64,000 bases of DNA from Geojedonia litorea (lineage in GTDB: Bacteria > Bacteroidota > Bacteroidia > Flavobacteriales > Flavobacteriaceae), in NCBI RefSeq assembly GCF_042654525.1, contig NZ_JBHSGP010000012.1, positions 1-64,000 of the forward strand, in the 5' to 3' direction. A program made the position numbers and the translations under genes. Each line of letters opens with the position of its first letter. Position 1 is the stretch's first letter. The notes under the pieces were generated by a model that did no database searches, was not told the origin of the DNA, and worked only from the letters and a program-made list of their open reading frames with translations. Of the stretch, positions 42,918-51,613 are shown one piece after another.

Positions 42918-44951
42918 TTAAATTAGTCCGTTATATTTTCTGATAAACCATTCACAAGTTAAGCTCATGGCGATTAATATGAGTAGATATTTCCAATCGA
43001 TCAAAGGTACAATATTTTTAGTGCTTTTTTGAACCGTAACATATCGATTATCTAACACTAAATTTTTAACCAATTGCGATGTATGATTTATAAAGTAGGC
43101 GTTGCCATTAGTTTGAGTTGCCAAGGCATTTAGTTTTGTGACGTCGGCATTTAAAAATTGTTGTTCTACATTATAGTCCAAAATTTTAAGCTTTCCAGAC
43201 CTGCTCATATTCTCGTTTGTTACCGAGACTGTAAACTCATAATCTCCAGGTTCCAAGCTACTTAAATCCACTTGATAATTATTATTTTTCAATACAAAAG
43301 GAAATTCTCTTGAACTTTTTGTTTCATCATTTGTGATTCTAATGGTCAAACTAGCATTACTGTCAAACTCAAAGTTTTTATTAAAATATTGAGCCTTTAA
43401 GGTAACGTCATCATTTCCATTATAAAAAGATTCGTAATTGAGGCTTAATCGACTTCTCGTTTGGTTAGAACTTAAATATTGAACCAACTTTCCAATGACA
43501 TTGTCAAAGGCATCAAAAGACTTAGTATTTAAAAAATGTTGTGAACGCCAACGCCAAATACCTTCACCATTAAGAAATGCTTCTTTTTTAGTATTAGTTT
43601 CAATTATAGCCAAAAGAGGTTCGTTAATTTGAATACCATTAATTGTTTTATTTAAAATTATTTGAACAGGAACATTTATTTGTGTTTTCCCAAACTCGGT
43701 TTGTAAAGGCGGAAACTCGCTAAAATCCAGATCATCTATAATAAATCCAGAAAAATTTAAATTTAATTCAGGTTGAAATTCTTCTGTTTGACCTGTTTCT
43801 TCCTGCTGATAATAACTTTGAATTGAATTCAGAAATTGCCAATCTGTTATGGTTCCAACCACTAGAAATCGATTCATATTTAGACGATCAAGTTCTTCAA
43901 AAACCAATCTAAAACTACTATTGGGTTGGTAAAGAATAGCCATCTGAAACGCTGTAGAATTATTCATAAATTCCGCTGGTGTCAACAATGAAACACTTCG
44001 TTGTTCGTTACTTTCGATTGACTTTTTAAGAGCTCCTAAATCAGGGTGCAACACATCTGAAATAATAGCTACATGGGTTTTTTGGTCAATAACTTCTACG
44101 GCGAAATTTTTAATGTTGTTTGCGGTATTTCGCTCATTTTCTAATGCTGTTAATTCTGCTCGAAAACTATTAACTCCAACCGAATTGGCAGGCAAAGTAA
44201 TAGTAACTACTCTAGATGTATTTGAATTGTCAAATCTCAAACGTTCAGAATGTACAACCGTTGTGCCTTGTGAAATTTTTAGTTCTGTATTTACAGCTTC
44301 ATTTCCACTATAAACAGCAATAACTTCAACTGGAAATCTATTTTTTAAATAGGCGTATCGGTTTACATTAAGTTGTTCAATCTTAAGGTCGGAATAGGTT
44401 ATTGTATCACCTAATATAACAGGATAAATGGGCTGTTTGTAACTTGAAGACGTTAATTGATAATCAGCTCCATAGGTTTGATTACCATCAGTAATTATAA
44501 CTGTTGGTGAAATTGAAGTATTATAAATCTCTGAAAGTTGTTTAAAAACATTAGACAGGTTGGATTGCTTTTCTGAAAAATTCAAAGAATCTAGCGTTCT
44601 TAAATTTTTTCCGAAAGCGTAAATTTCAACATTAAAACGTTCTTTTAAGGAATCATTGACTGCTAAATACTCAATAATTTTTGAAGTATTTTCAGCTTGA
44701 TTTAAATAGCTAATTGATTGTGTGTTGTCAACTGCTATTACAAGGTTGGGCTTTTCGTTATAAAATGAAACAGATTCAAATTTAGGGTTAATAAGAAGTA
44801 GTAAAATAAGGAACAAAGTCAAAAATCTTAAAAAAGCCAACACCTTATAGAGGCTTCCTTTTTGTTTAGATTTATATAAATACTGAAATAGCGCCAGTGA
44901 TAGCGCTATTATTCCAGCAATAATGATGTATAAAATTGTTTCTGTCTGCAT
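42918..44951 (-). CDS. Membrane-anchored VWA-like domain protein
   Basis: The 677-residue protein has two N-terminal helices (about residues 7-25 and 38-57), then a VWA-like region whose metal site reads VIAVDNTQS (DxTxS variant) with TVIITDGNQTYGADY, two Ig-like extracytoplasmic stretches, and a C-terminal helix (YLLILIAMSLTCEWFIRKY). The architecture resembles Bacteroidota BatA/BatB-associated or glutamine amidotransferase-like membrane proteins of unknown role. No MoxR ATPase is adjacent. It is upstream of the prohibitin gene, possibly a functional pair. Confidence 0.8.
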   Translation of the reverse strand: MQTETILYIIIAGIIALSLALFQYLYKSKQKGSLYKVLAFLRFLTLFLILLLLINPKFESVSFYNEKPNLVIAVDNTQSISYLNQAENTSKIIEYLAVNDSLKERFNVEIYAFGKNLRTLDSLNFSEKQSNLSNVFKQLSEIYNTSISPTVIITDGNQTYGADYQLTSSSYKQPIYPVILGDTITYSDLKIEQLNVNRYAYLKNRFPVEVIAVYSGNEAVNTELKISQGTTVVHSERLRFDNSNTSRVVTITLPANSVGVNSFRAELTALENERNTANNIKNFAVEVIDQKTHVAIISDVLHPDLGALKKSIESNEQRSVSLLTPAEFMNNSTAFQMAILYQPNSSFRLVFEELDRLNMNRFLVVGTITDWQFLNSIQSYYQQEETGQTEEFQPELNLNFSGFIIDDLDFSEFPPLQTEFGKTQINVPVQIILNKTINGIQINEPLLAIIETNTKKEAFLNGEGIWRWRSQHFLNTKSFDAFDNVIGKLVQYLSSNQTRSRLSLNYESFYNGNDDVTLKAQYFNKNFEFDSNASLTIRITNDETKSSREFPFVLKNNNYQVDLSSLEPGDYEFTVSVTNENMSRSGKLKILDYNVEQQFLNADVTKLNALATQTNGNAYFINHTSQLVKNLVLDNRYVTVQKSTKNIVPLIDWKYLLILIAMSLTCEWFIRKYNGLI

Positions 44952-44965
44952 TATAGGATTTGTGC

Positions 44966-45712
44966 TTAAGTCAGCATACCACCATTTACATGAAGTGTTT
45001 GCCCAGTGATATAAGCACTCATATCACTTCCTAAAAACACACAAGCATTGGCAATGTCCTCTGGCGTTCCACCACGCTTTAATGGAATGGCATCTCTCCA
45101 ACCTTTTACGGTATTCTCATCCAGTTTCGCAGTCATTTCGGTTTCGATAAATCCTGGTGCAATAACATTGCTTCTAATATTACGAGAGCCTAATTCTAAA
45201 GCAACAGATTTTGAAAAACCAATGATTCCTGCTTTTGAAGCTGCGTAATTGGATTGTCCCGCATTTCCTTTAACTCCAACCACAGAACTCATATTAATAA
45301 TTGACCCCTTGCGCTGTTTTAACATTGTGCGTTGAACCGCTTTGGTCATGTTAAAAACCGATTTAAGGTTAACCGCAATCACCTGATCAAAATCTTCTTC
45401 AGAGATACGCATTAATAGATTATCTTTTGTAATACCAGCATTGTTGACCAAAATATCGATGCTTCCAAATTCTTCTACCACCTGATCCGCTAGAATTTGA
45501 GCCTCAGCAAAATCAGCCGCGTTACTTTTATAGCCTCTAGCCTTTACCCCGTGAGTTTTTAATTCGTTTTCTAATTCGTTGGCAGCATCAACAGAAGAAC
45601 TGTATGTGAATGCAACATTTGCCCCTTGTTCAGCAAAAACGAGAGCTATCCCTTTACCAATTCCTCTACTCGCTCCAGTGATAATGGCGGTTTTTCCTTC
45701 TAATAATTTCAT
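44966..45712 (-). CDS. fabG: 3-oxoacyl-[acyl-carrier-protein] reductase
   Basis: This 248-residue short-chain dehydrogenase has TGASRGIGKGIALVFAEQGANVAF (NADP site), NNAGITKDNLLMRISEEDFD, the catalytic Ser-Tyr-Lys set in INMSSVVGVKGNAGQSNYAASKAGIIGFSKS, and RSNVIAPGFIETEMT, all typical of FabG. It reduces beta-ketoacyl-ACP in fatty acid elongation. Neighbours for lipid A synthesis fit a lipid role. Confidence 0.93.
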   Translation of the reverse strand: MKLLEGKTAIITGASRGIGKGIALVFAEQGANVAFTYSSSVDAANELENELKTHGVKARGYKSNAADFAEAQILADQVVEEFGSIDILVNNAGITKDNLLMRISEEDFDQVIAVNLKSVFNMTKAVQRTMLKQRKGSIINMSSVVGVKGNAGQSNYAASKAGIIGFSKSVALELGSRNIRSNVIAPGFIETEMTAKLDENTVKGWRDAIPLKRGGTPEDIANACVFLGSDMSAYITGQTLHVNGGMLT

Positions 45713-45738
45713 TATGACTTATACTTTTAGTTGATTTT

Positions 45739-45746
45739 CAAAGATA
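45739..45746 (-). promoter_or_regulatory. Putative -7 element of fabG
   Basis: On the minus strand this reads TATCTTTG, a full TAnnTTTG match 26 bases before the fabG ATG and just after the sucD terminator. No convincing -33 was found. Confidence 0.45.
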
Positions 45747-45764
45747 ACAAATACAAGTTGCAAG

Positions 45765-45800
45765 AAATAAAAAAACCTCACAAGATTTTGTAAGGTTTTT
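45765..45800 (-). terminator. Terminator after sucD
   Basis: AAACCT-C-ACAA and TTGT-A-AGGTTT form a stem with one mismatch and a GATT loop. On the minus strand it ends in GGTTTTTTTATTTC, 20 bases past the sucD stop. Confidence 0.8.
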
Positions 45801-45819
45801 AACAGTATTATTTGTTTGT

Positions 45820-46692
45820 TTAGCTTAAAACTTCGGCAACTTTTTTACCAATCTCGGCTGGTGAATCCACAACATGAATCCCACAGCTTCTCATTATTTT
45901 CTTTTTAGCTTGAGCAGTATCATCACTACCTCCAACAATTGCACCAGCATGCCCCATTGTACGACCGGCAGGAGCTGTTTCTCCAGCTATAAAACCGACA
46001 ACCGGTTTTTTGCTTCCACTTTCTTTATACCATTGAGCAGCATCGGCTTCTAATTGCCCACCAATTTCACCAATCATAACTACAGCTTCAGTTTCTGGAT
46101 CGTTAATCAATAATTCAACAGCTTCTTTTGTAGTGGTTCCAATAATTGGATCGCCACCAATTCCAATTGCAGTAGTAATCCCTAATCCTTGTTTAACAAC
46201 CTGATCAGCAGCTTCATATGTTAGTGTGCCTGACTTTGACACAATACCAACTTTTCCTTTTTTGAAAACAAAACCAGGCATGATACCTACTTTGGCCTCT
46301 TCAGGAGTGATTACTCCAGGACAGTTAGGACCAATGAGCCTACAATTTTTATTTTTAATATAATTTGAAGCCGTAATCATATCAGCGACAGGAATACCTT
46401 CAGTTATAGTAATAATTACTTTTATTCCCGCATCAGCAGCTTCCATAATTGCATCAGCAGCAAATGCTGGTGGCACAAATATAATGGTAGTATCTGCTCC
46501 CACTTGATCTACTGCTTCTTTAACAGTATCAAAAACTGGTTTATCTAAATGGGTTTGCCCTCCTTTTCCTGGAGTCACACCACCGACTACATTAGTTCCA
46601 TATTCAATCATTTGACCAGCGTGAAATGTCCCTTCACTACCTGTAAAACCTTGTACGATTATTTTTGAATTCTTGTTTACTAAAACGCTCAT
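45820..46692 (-). CDS. sucD: Succinate-CoA ligase, alpha subunit
   Basis: The 290-residue protein has SVLVNKNSKIIVQGFTGSEGTFHAGQMIEYGT, GGVTPGKGG, IGPNCPGVITPEEAKVGIMPG, KSGTLTYEAADQ and the phosphorylated histidine in RTMGHAGAIVGG (His248). It makes succinate and nucleoside triphosphate from succinyl-CoA in the TCA cycle together with SucC, which is not in this window. It has its own -7 element and terminator, so it is separable from the lpx cluster upstream. Confidence 0.96.
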   Translation of the reverse strand: MSVLVNKNSKIIVQGFTGSEGTFHAGQMIEYGTNVVGGVTPGKGGQTHLDKPVFDTVKEAVDQVGADTTIIFVPPAFAADAIMEAADAGIKVIITITEGIPVADMITASNYIKNKNCRLIGPNCPGVITPEEAKVGIMPGFVFKKGKVGIVSKSGTLTYEAADQVVKQGLGITTAIGIGGDPIIGTTTKEAVELLINDPETEAVVMIGEIGGQLEADAAQWYKESGSKKPVVGFIAGETAPAGRTMGHAGAIVGGSDDTAQAKKKIMRSCGIHVVDSPAEIGKKVAEVLS

Positions 46693-46724
46693 TTATTTTT
46701 TAGTTTTTATTTTAAAAATCTTTA

Positions 46725-46732
46725 CAAAAGTA
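46725..46732 (-). promoter_or_regulatory. Putative -7 element of sucD
   Basis: On the minus strand this reads TACTTTTG, a full TAnnTTTG match 33 bases before the sucD start. Confidence 0.45.
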
Positions 46733-46789
46733 AAGTTTTAAGAAGTATTTGTATAGTGTTAATCAAATTTATTGTAAAAATTCCTGTTT

Positions 46790-47725
46790 TTACTTTTTAT
46801 TTAATGTTTCTAAAATTTTTGGTATTTGTTTTATTAATGCTAATTCTTTTAACTTAACCCTAGATTCTTCAATTGGAGTACCAAAATATGTCTTTCCGCC
46901 TTCAATTGATTTGGTTACTCCAGTTTGCCCCATAATAACTGCCTTTTCACCAATAGTAATTCCACTAGTAGTACCCACCTGCCCCCAAATGGTGACTTCA
47001 TTTTCTATAATGCAGCAGCCTGCAATACCAACTTGTGAAGCTATTAGGCATTTCTTACCAATAATTGTATCATGCCCAATTTGAATTTGGTTATCTAATT
47101 TTGAACCTTCACCAATGGTCGTATCACCTGTAACACCTCGATCTATAGTGCATAGCGCACCAATATCAACATTATCTTTTATAACTACCCTTCCTCCTGA
47201 AATTAAAGGGTCAAATCCTTCAGGTCTCCTTTTATAATAAAAAGCACTAGCACCTAATATAGTTCCTGCATGTATGGTTACATTGTTTCCAATTATAGTG
47301 TCGTCATAAATACTCACATTAGAATGAATCACACAATTATTTCCAATTTCTACATTATTGCCGACAAAACAATTGGGTTGAATTATAGTCCCTTTCCCAA
47401 TTGTAGCTGTGTCTGAAATAGCTGCATTTGAAGATTTAAAAGGTTTAAAATGGCGTGTTAATTTATTGAAATCTCTAAACGGGTCGTCACTCAAGAGCAA
47501 CGCTTTTCCTTCTGGACAATCTACTTCCTTATTGATTAATATAATGGTTGCGGCAGATTGTAAAGCTTTATCATAATATTTGGGATGATCGACAAACACT
47601 ATATCCCCAGGTTCAACAACATGAATTTCATTCAATCCTAGAACTGGAAATTCATCATCTCCAACATATTGACATTTTATTATTTTGGATATCTGCTTTA
47701 AAGTGTATGGATTAGGGAATTTCAC
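46790..47725 (-). CDS. Second LpxD-like UDP-3-O-acylglucosamine N-acyltransferase
   Basis: The 311-residue protein has an LpxD-type N-terminal domain (KFPNPYTLKQISKIIKCQYVGDDEFPVLGLNEIHVVEPGDIVFVDHPKYYDKAL) and a left-handed beta-helix of hexapeptide repeats (IGNNCVIHSNVSIYDDTIIGNNVTIHAG, GVTGDTTIGEGSKLDNQIQIGHDTIIGKKC). The catalytic His pattern NQIQIGHD is kept. It is a paralogue of the LpxD encoded 2.8 kb upstream in the same cluster. It may act on a different acyl-ACP or sugar. It follows efp after 6 bases. Confidence 0.85.
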   Translation of the reverse strand: MKFPNPYTLKQISKIIKCQYVGDDEFPVLGLNEIHVVEPGDIVFVDHPKYYDKALQSAATIILINKEVDCPEGKALLLSDDPFRDFNKLTRHFKPFKSSNAAISDTATIGKGTIIQPNCFVGNNVEIGNNCVIHSNVSIYDDTIIGNNVTIHAGTILGASAFYYKRRPEGFDPLISGGRVVIKDNVDIGALCTIDRGVTGDTTIGEGSKLDNQIQIGHDTIIGKKCLIASQVGIAGCCIIENEVTIWGQVGTTSGITIGEKAVIMGQTGVTKSIEGGKTYFGTPIEESRVKLKELALIKQIPKILETLNKK

Positions 47726-47731
47726 TTATAG

Positions 47732-48298
47732 CTATTCTTTAATACGTTCTTTGTAAGTTCCCTTTTCAGTTTCCACCCTAATCTTATCTCCCTCGTTAAT
47801 AAACAAGGGCACATTAACTTCTGCCCCTGTTTCAACAGTCGCTGGTTTTGTTGCGTTGGTTGCGGTGTTTCCTTTAACTCCAGGTTCTGTTGCAGTAACT
47901 TCCAACACAACACTTGCTGGCATTTCTATAGACAAAGGCAAATTATCCTCAGTATTGATTAAAACAGTTACAACTTCTCCTTCCTTCATTAAATCAGGAC
48001 GATCTAAAGCCGCCTCGAGCAATCTAATTTGAGTATAATCTTCGGTATTCATAAAATGATAAAACTCGCCGTCGTGATATAAAAATTGGAATTTATGTGT
48101 TTCTACACGTACATCTTCCAATTTATGCCCAGCCGAAAATGTGTTATCTAACACTTTTCCGTTGGTAACACTTTTCATTTTAGTTCGTACAAATGCAGGT
48201 CCTTTACCAGGTTTAACATGTAAGAATTCAATAATTTTATAAATATCATTATTATACCTAATGCATAATCCGTTTCTAATATCTGATGTGGTTGCCAT
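47732..48298 (-). CDS. efp: Translation elongation factor P
   Basis: The 188-residue three-domain protein has the KOW-like N-terminal domain with the modified loop HVKPGKGPAFVRTKMKS (Lys32 at the tip), the OB domain (EDYTQIRLLEAALDRPDLMKEGEVVTVL) and the C-terminal signature TGAEVNVPLFINEGDKIRVETEKGTYKER. EF-P relieves ribosome stalling at polyproline. It sits inside the lipid A cluster between lpxA and the second lpxD, a placement I believe is conserved in flavobacteria. Confidence 0.97.
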   Translation of the reverse strand: MATTSDIRNGLCIRYNNDIYKIIEFLHVKPGKGPAFVRTKMKSVTNGKVLDNTFSAGHKLEDVRVETHKFQFLYHDGEFYHFMNTEDYTQIRLLEAALDRPDLMKEGEVVTVLINTEDNLPLSIEMPASVVLEVTATEPGVKGNTATNATKPATVETGAEVNVPLFINEGDKIRVETEKGTYKERIKE

Positions 48299-48302
48299 AA
48301 AT

Positions 48303-49088
48303 TTAATTTGATTTAAAATATCCTTTCATTATTCCTCGATGCGAATTTCTTATGAATTGTAAAATTTCATCACGTTCTGGAGTTGCTTCCATTTCGGCTT
48401 CTATAAGATCTGAAGCCTGTGAGTTATTATAATTTTTTTGATAAAGAATTCTATAAATATCTTGTATTTCTCTTATTTTATCTGAAGAAAACCCTCTACG
48501 TCTTAATCCAACTGAATTTATACCTACATAGGATAAGGGTTCACGAGCGGCTTTAACAAATGGCGGTACATCTTTTCTTACCAAAGAACCTCCAGTAACA
48601 AAAGCGTGGTTTCCAATAGAGCAAAACTGATGGACTGCAGTCATACCAGCCAATACCACATAGTCTCCTACAGTAATGTGACCTGCCAACGTACTATTGT
48701 TAGAAAAAATACAATTATTACCTACCACACAATCATGTGCGATGTGGCAATAGGCCATAATTAAACAATTATTACCAATGACAGTTTTCATCCTGTCTGT
48801 GGTTCCTCTATTAATAGTGACGCATTCTCTTATGGTTACATTATCGCCTATTTCAACAGTTGTATCCTCATCATTATACTTTAGATCTTGAGGCACAGCT
48901 GAAATGACAGAACCCGGAAAAATATTACAATTTTTACCTATACGGGCACCTTCCATGATAGTAACATTACTCCCTATCCACGTACCTTCTCCAATGGTTA
49001 CGTTATTATAAATGGTAGTAAACGGTTCAATTACTACATTTTTTGCAATTTTCGCACCTGGATGCACGTATGCTAAAGGTTGATTCAT
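48303..49088 (-). CDS. lpxA: UDP-N-acetylglucosamine acyltransferase
   Basis: The 261-residue hexapeptide-repeat protein begins PLAYVHPGAKIAKNVVIEPFTTIYNNVTIGEGTWIG and has the catalytic region MAYCHIAHDCVVGNNCIFSNNSTLAGHITVGDYVVLAGMTAVHQFCSIG and the helical C-terminus (RRRGFSSDKIREIQDIYRILY). LpxA puts the first 3-OH fatty acid on UDP-GlcNAc for lipid A. Confidence 0.96.
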   Translation of the reverse strand: MNQPLAYVHPGAKIAKNVVIEPFTTIYNNVTIGEGTWIGSNVTIMEGARIGKNCNIFPGSVISAVPQDLKYNDEDTTVEIGDNVTIRECVTINRGTTDRMKTVIGNNCLIMAYCHIAHDCVVGNNCIFSNNSTLAGHITVGDYVVLAGMTAVHQFCSIGNHAFVTGGSLVRKDVPPFVKAAREPLSYVGINSVGLRRRGFSSDKIREIQDIYRILYQKNYNNSQASDLIEAEMEATPERDEILQFIRNSHRGIMKGYFKSN

Positions 49089-49097
49089 ACTTATTTA

Positions 49098-50504
49098 TTA
49101 TTTTACTTTAGAAATTTGAGCCATTAATTCAGCTTCTGCACAAAGTTTACCATTAGCATAGGCATAGCCTTGCATATGGCAAATACCTCTACGAATAGGC
49201 GTTATAAGGTCGCACTTAAATATTAAGGTGTCTCCTGGAACCACTTTTTGTTTAAACTTAACATTGTCAATTTTCATGAAAAAAGTGAGATAATTTTCAG
49301 GATCTGGCACTGTACTCAAAACCAAAATTCCGCCTGTTTGAGCCATAGCTTCAACTATTAACACTCCAGGCATTACTGGTGCACCTGGGAAATGTCCTGC
49401 AAAAAATGGTTCATTCATTGTGACATTTTTCAATCCAATCACACCTGAATCTGTAAGCTCAAAGATTTTGTCTATTAATAAAAATGGCTGTCGATGTGGT
49501 AACATCTCCATGATTTTATTAACATCCATCAATGGCTCTTGATTAATATCTATATTAGGAACATTATTTCTGCGTTCATTCTTAATGATTTTTGATAGCT
49601 TTTTTGCGAATTGTGTGTTGACAAAGTGACCTGGCTTATTTGCTATAATTTTACCTTTAATTCGAGTTCCAACTAAAGCAAGATCACCAAGAACATCTAG
49701 CAACTTATGCCTTGCCGCCTCATTAGGATGATGCAGGGTAAGGTTGTCTAAAATACCATTTGATTTAACTGCAATATTGTCCTTTTTAAAGGCAACTTTT
49801 AGTTTTTCCATGGTTTTAGGAGACAACTCTTTGTCTACATAAACTATAGCATTGTTTAAGTCACCACCTTTGATTAAACCATGTTCCAATAAGGTTTCTA
49901 ATTCATGTAAAAAACTAAAGGTACGAGAATCAGCTATGTCATTTTTAAAATCACCAATGTGATTTAAGGTGGCATTTTGAGTGCCAAGAACTTTGGTTCC
50001 AAAATCAACCATAGTTGTTACTTGGTACTCTTTAGCTGGCATTACTATGATTTCACTACCTGATTCTTCATCGCTATATGAAATGACATCTGAAACTACA
50101 TATTCTTCTCGAAAATCATCTTGTTCTTCTACCCCTACTTTCTCAAGCGCTTGGACAAAGAATTTAGATGATCCATCCATAATTGGTGGTTCGGAAGCAT
50201 TAAGCTGTATAATCGCATTATCAATATCCATCCCAACTAAAGCAGCTAAAACATGTTCTGAAGTTTGAATAGTTACTCCATTTTTCTCAAGGCAGGTACC
50301 ACGTTGCGTATTGGTTACATAATTCACATCAGCCTCTATCAACGGAGCGCCTTCTAAATCAACACGTTGAAAAGCAAATCCGCTATTTACTGCAGCAGGC
50401 AGAAAGGTCAAGGTCACTTCTTTTCCAGTATGTAATCCTACACCTGTTAAAGAAACTTCACCTTTTATAGTTTTTTGTTTAACGTCTGTTTTAATTATTG
50501 CCAT
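49098..50504 (-). CDS. lpxC/fabZ: Bifunctional UDP-3-O-acyl-GlcNAc deacetylase / 3-hydroxyacyl-ACP dehydratase
   Basis: In the 468-residue fusion, residues about 1-305 are LpxC (GVGLHTGKEVTLTFLPA, zinc His in TSEHVLAALVGMDIDNA, and LHHPNEAARHKLLDVLGDLAL), while about 325-468 are FabZ (MLPHRQPFLLIDKI, GHFPGAPVMPGVLIVEAMAQTGG). LpxC commits to lipid A and FabZ dehydrates hydroxyacyl-ACP, so the fusion couples the two uses of the same precursor pool. The fusion is a known Bacteroidota trait. It overlaps lpxD by 14 bases. Confidence 0.97.
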   Translation of the reverse strand: MAIIKTDVKQKTIKGEVSLTGVGLHTGKEVTLTFLPAAVNSGFAFQRVDLEGAPLIEADVNYVTNTQRGTCLEKNGVTIQTSEHVLAALVGMDIDNAIIQLNASEPPIMDGSSKFFVQALEKVGVEEQDDFREEYVVSDVISYSDEESGSEIIVMPAKEYQVTTMVDFGTKVLGTQNATLNHIGDFKNDIADSRTFSFLHELETLLEHGLIKGGDLNNAIVYVDKELSPKTMEKLKVAFKKDNIAVKSNGILDNLTLHHPNEAARHKLLDVLGDLALVGTRIKGKIIANKPGHFVNTQFAKKLSKIIKNERRNNVPNIDINQEPLMDVNKIMEMLPHRQPFLLIDKIFELTDSGVIGLKNVTMNEPFFAGHFPGAPVMPGVLIVEAMAQTGGILVLSTVPDPENYLTFFMKIDNVKFKQKVVPGDTLIFKCDLITPIRRGICHMQGYAYANGKLCAEAELMAQISKVK

Positions 50505-51519
50505 TTATTTTTTTCTCTATTTCAGTTATATCTTTTGCCAGTTTTGGAAGATTTTTAAAATACACATAAGATTTATTGAAATCTCCGTATCCAAATGCCG
50601 GAGAACCTTGAAGTGTTTCATTGTCTTTAATGTTTCTTCCTATGCCAGATTGCGCTTGAATTTTCACATTATTTCCAATAGTTATATGCCCAACAATTCC
50701 AACCTGTCCGCCAATCTGACAATTTTCGCCAATTTTAGTAGATCCTGCAATTCCTGTTTGAGCAGCAATAACTGTGTTTTTACCAATTTCTACATTATGG
50801 GCAATTTGGATTTGATTATCCAATTTTACCCCTTTCCGGATAATAGTTGATCCTAATGTAGCTCTATCTATTGTTGTAGCAGCGCCAATATCAACAAAAT
50901 CTTCAATAATTACATTTCCTGTTTGAGGGACTTTACTATATTCTCCATTTTCACTGGGTGCAAATCCAAAACCATCAGCACCAATTATAGCTCCAGAATT
51001 TATAACACAATTATTACCAATAATACAATCGGAATAAATTTTAGCACCTGAAAATACTATTGTATTCTCGTCAATAGTTACATTATCACCAATATAGGTG
51101 TTAGGGAAAATCTTAACGTTATCACCTATTTTTACATGCTCTCCAATATAAGTGAATGCTCCAATGTAAACGTTTTCGCCGTAATTAGACGATTCTGCAA
51201 TAAATGAAGGCTGCTCAATCCCTGACTTATTTAATTTAACTTGATTGTAATATTCTAATAATTTCGAAAACGACTTATAAGCATCTTCAACCTTAATCAA
51301 GGTTGTGGTGAGCACCTGTTCTGCTTCAAAAGTTTTATTAACTATGGTAATTGAAGCTCTTGTACTATAGATATAAGGTTTATACTTCGGATTAGCTAGG
51401 AACGTTAATGAACCTTCAGTGCCTTCTTCTATTTTAGAAAGTTTGGAAACTTCAACATCTGGGTTTCCTACGATATCCCCCTCTAATATTCCGGCTATTT
51501 GTGTTGCTGTGAATTTCAT
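50491..51519 (-). CDS. lpxD: UDP-3-O-(3-hydroxymyristoyl)glucosamine N-acyltransferase
   Basis: This 342-residue LpxD has the N-terminal uridine-binding domain (KFTATQIAGILEGDIVGNPDVEVSKLSKIEEGTEGSLTFLANPKY), the beta-helix with GADGFGFAPSENGEYSKVPQTGNVIIED and the catalytic NQIQIAHNVEIGKNTVIAAQTGIAGS, and a C-terminal helix. It adds the second acyl chain in lipid A synthesis. It heads the lpxD-lpxC/fabZ-lpxA-efp-lpxD2 cluster. Confidence 0.95.
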   Translation of the reverse strand: MKFTATQIAGILEGDIVGNPDVEVSKLSKIEEGTEGSLTFLANPKYKPYIYSTRASITIVNKTFEAEQVLTTTLIKVEDAYKSFSKLLEYYNQVKLNKSGIEQPSFIAESSNYGENVYIGAFTYIGEHVKIGDNVKIFPNTYIGDNVTIDENTIVFSGAKIYSDCIIGNNCVINSGAIIGADGFGFAPSENGEYSKVPQTGNVIIEDFVDIGAATTIDRATLGSTIIRKGVKLDNQIQIAHNVEIGKNTVIAAQTGIAGSTKIGENCQIGGQVGIVGHITIGNNVKIQAQSGIGRNIKDNETLQGSPAFGYGDFNKSYVYFKNLPKLAKDITEIEKKINGNN

Positions 51520-51547
51520 CTATTATAGATATATTTCATTATACGGT

Positions 51548-51566
51548 TAGATGTCCTTCACATCTA
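51548..51566 (-). promoter_or_regulatory. 7-bp hairpin in the lpxD 5' leader
   Basis: TAGATGT (51548-51554) and ACATCTA (51560-51566) pair perfectly around a five-base loop, 28 bases upstream of lpxD and downstream of its -7 element. No U-tract follows. A role in mRNA stability or translation control is possible. Confidence 0.4.
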
Positions 51567-51594
51567 GAATATAGTATTGGGTTAAAGTTCTTCG

Positions 51595-51602
51595 CAAAAA
51601 TA
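51595..51602 (-). promoter_or_regulatory. Putative -7 element of the lpxD cluster
   Basis: On the minus strand this reads TATTTTTG, a full TAnnTTTG match in the gap between the HD gene and lpxD. It predicts a leader of about 70 bases. Confidence 0.5.
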
Positions 51603-51613
51603 GAAAAAATGTA

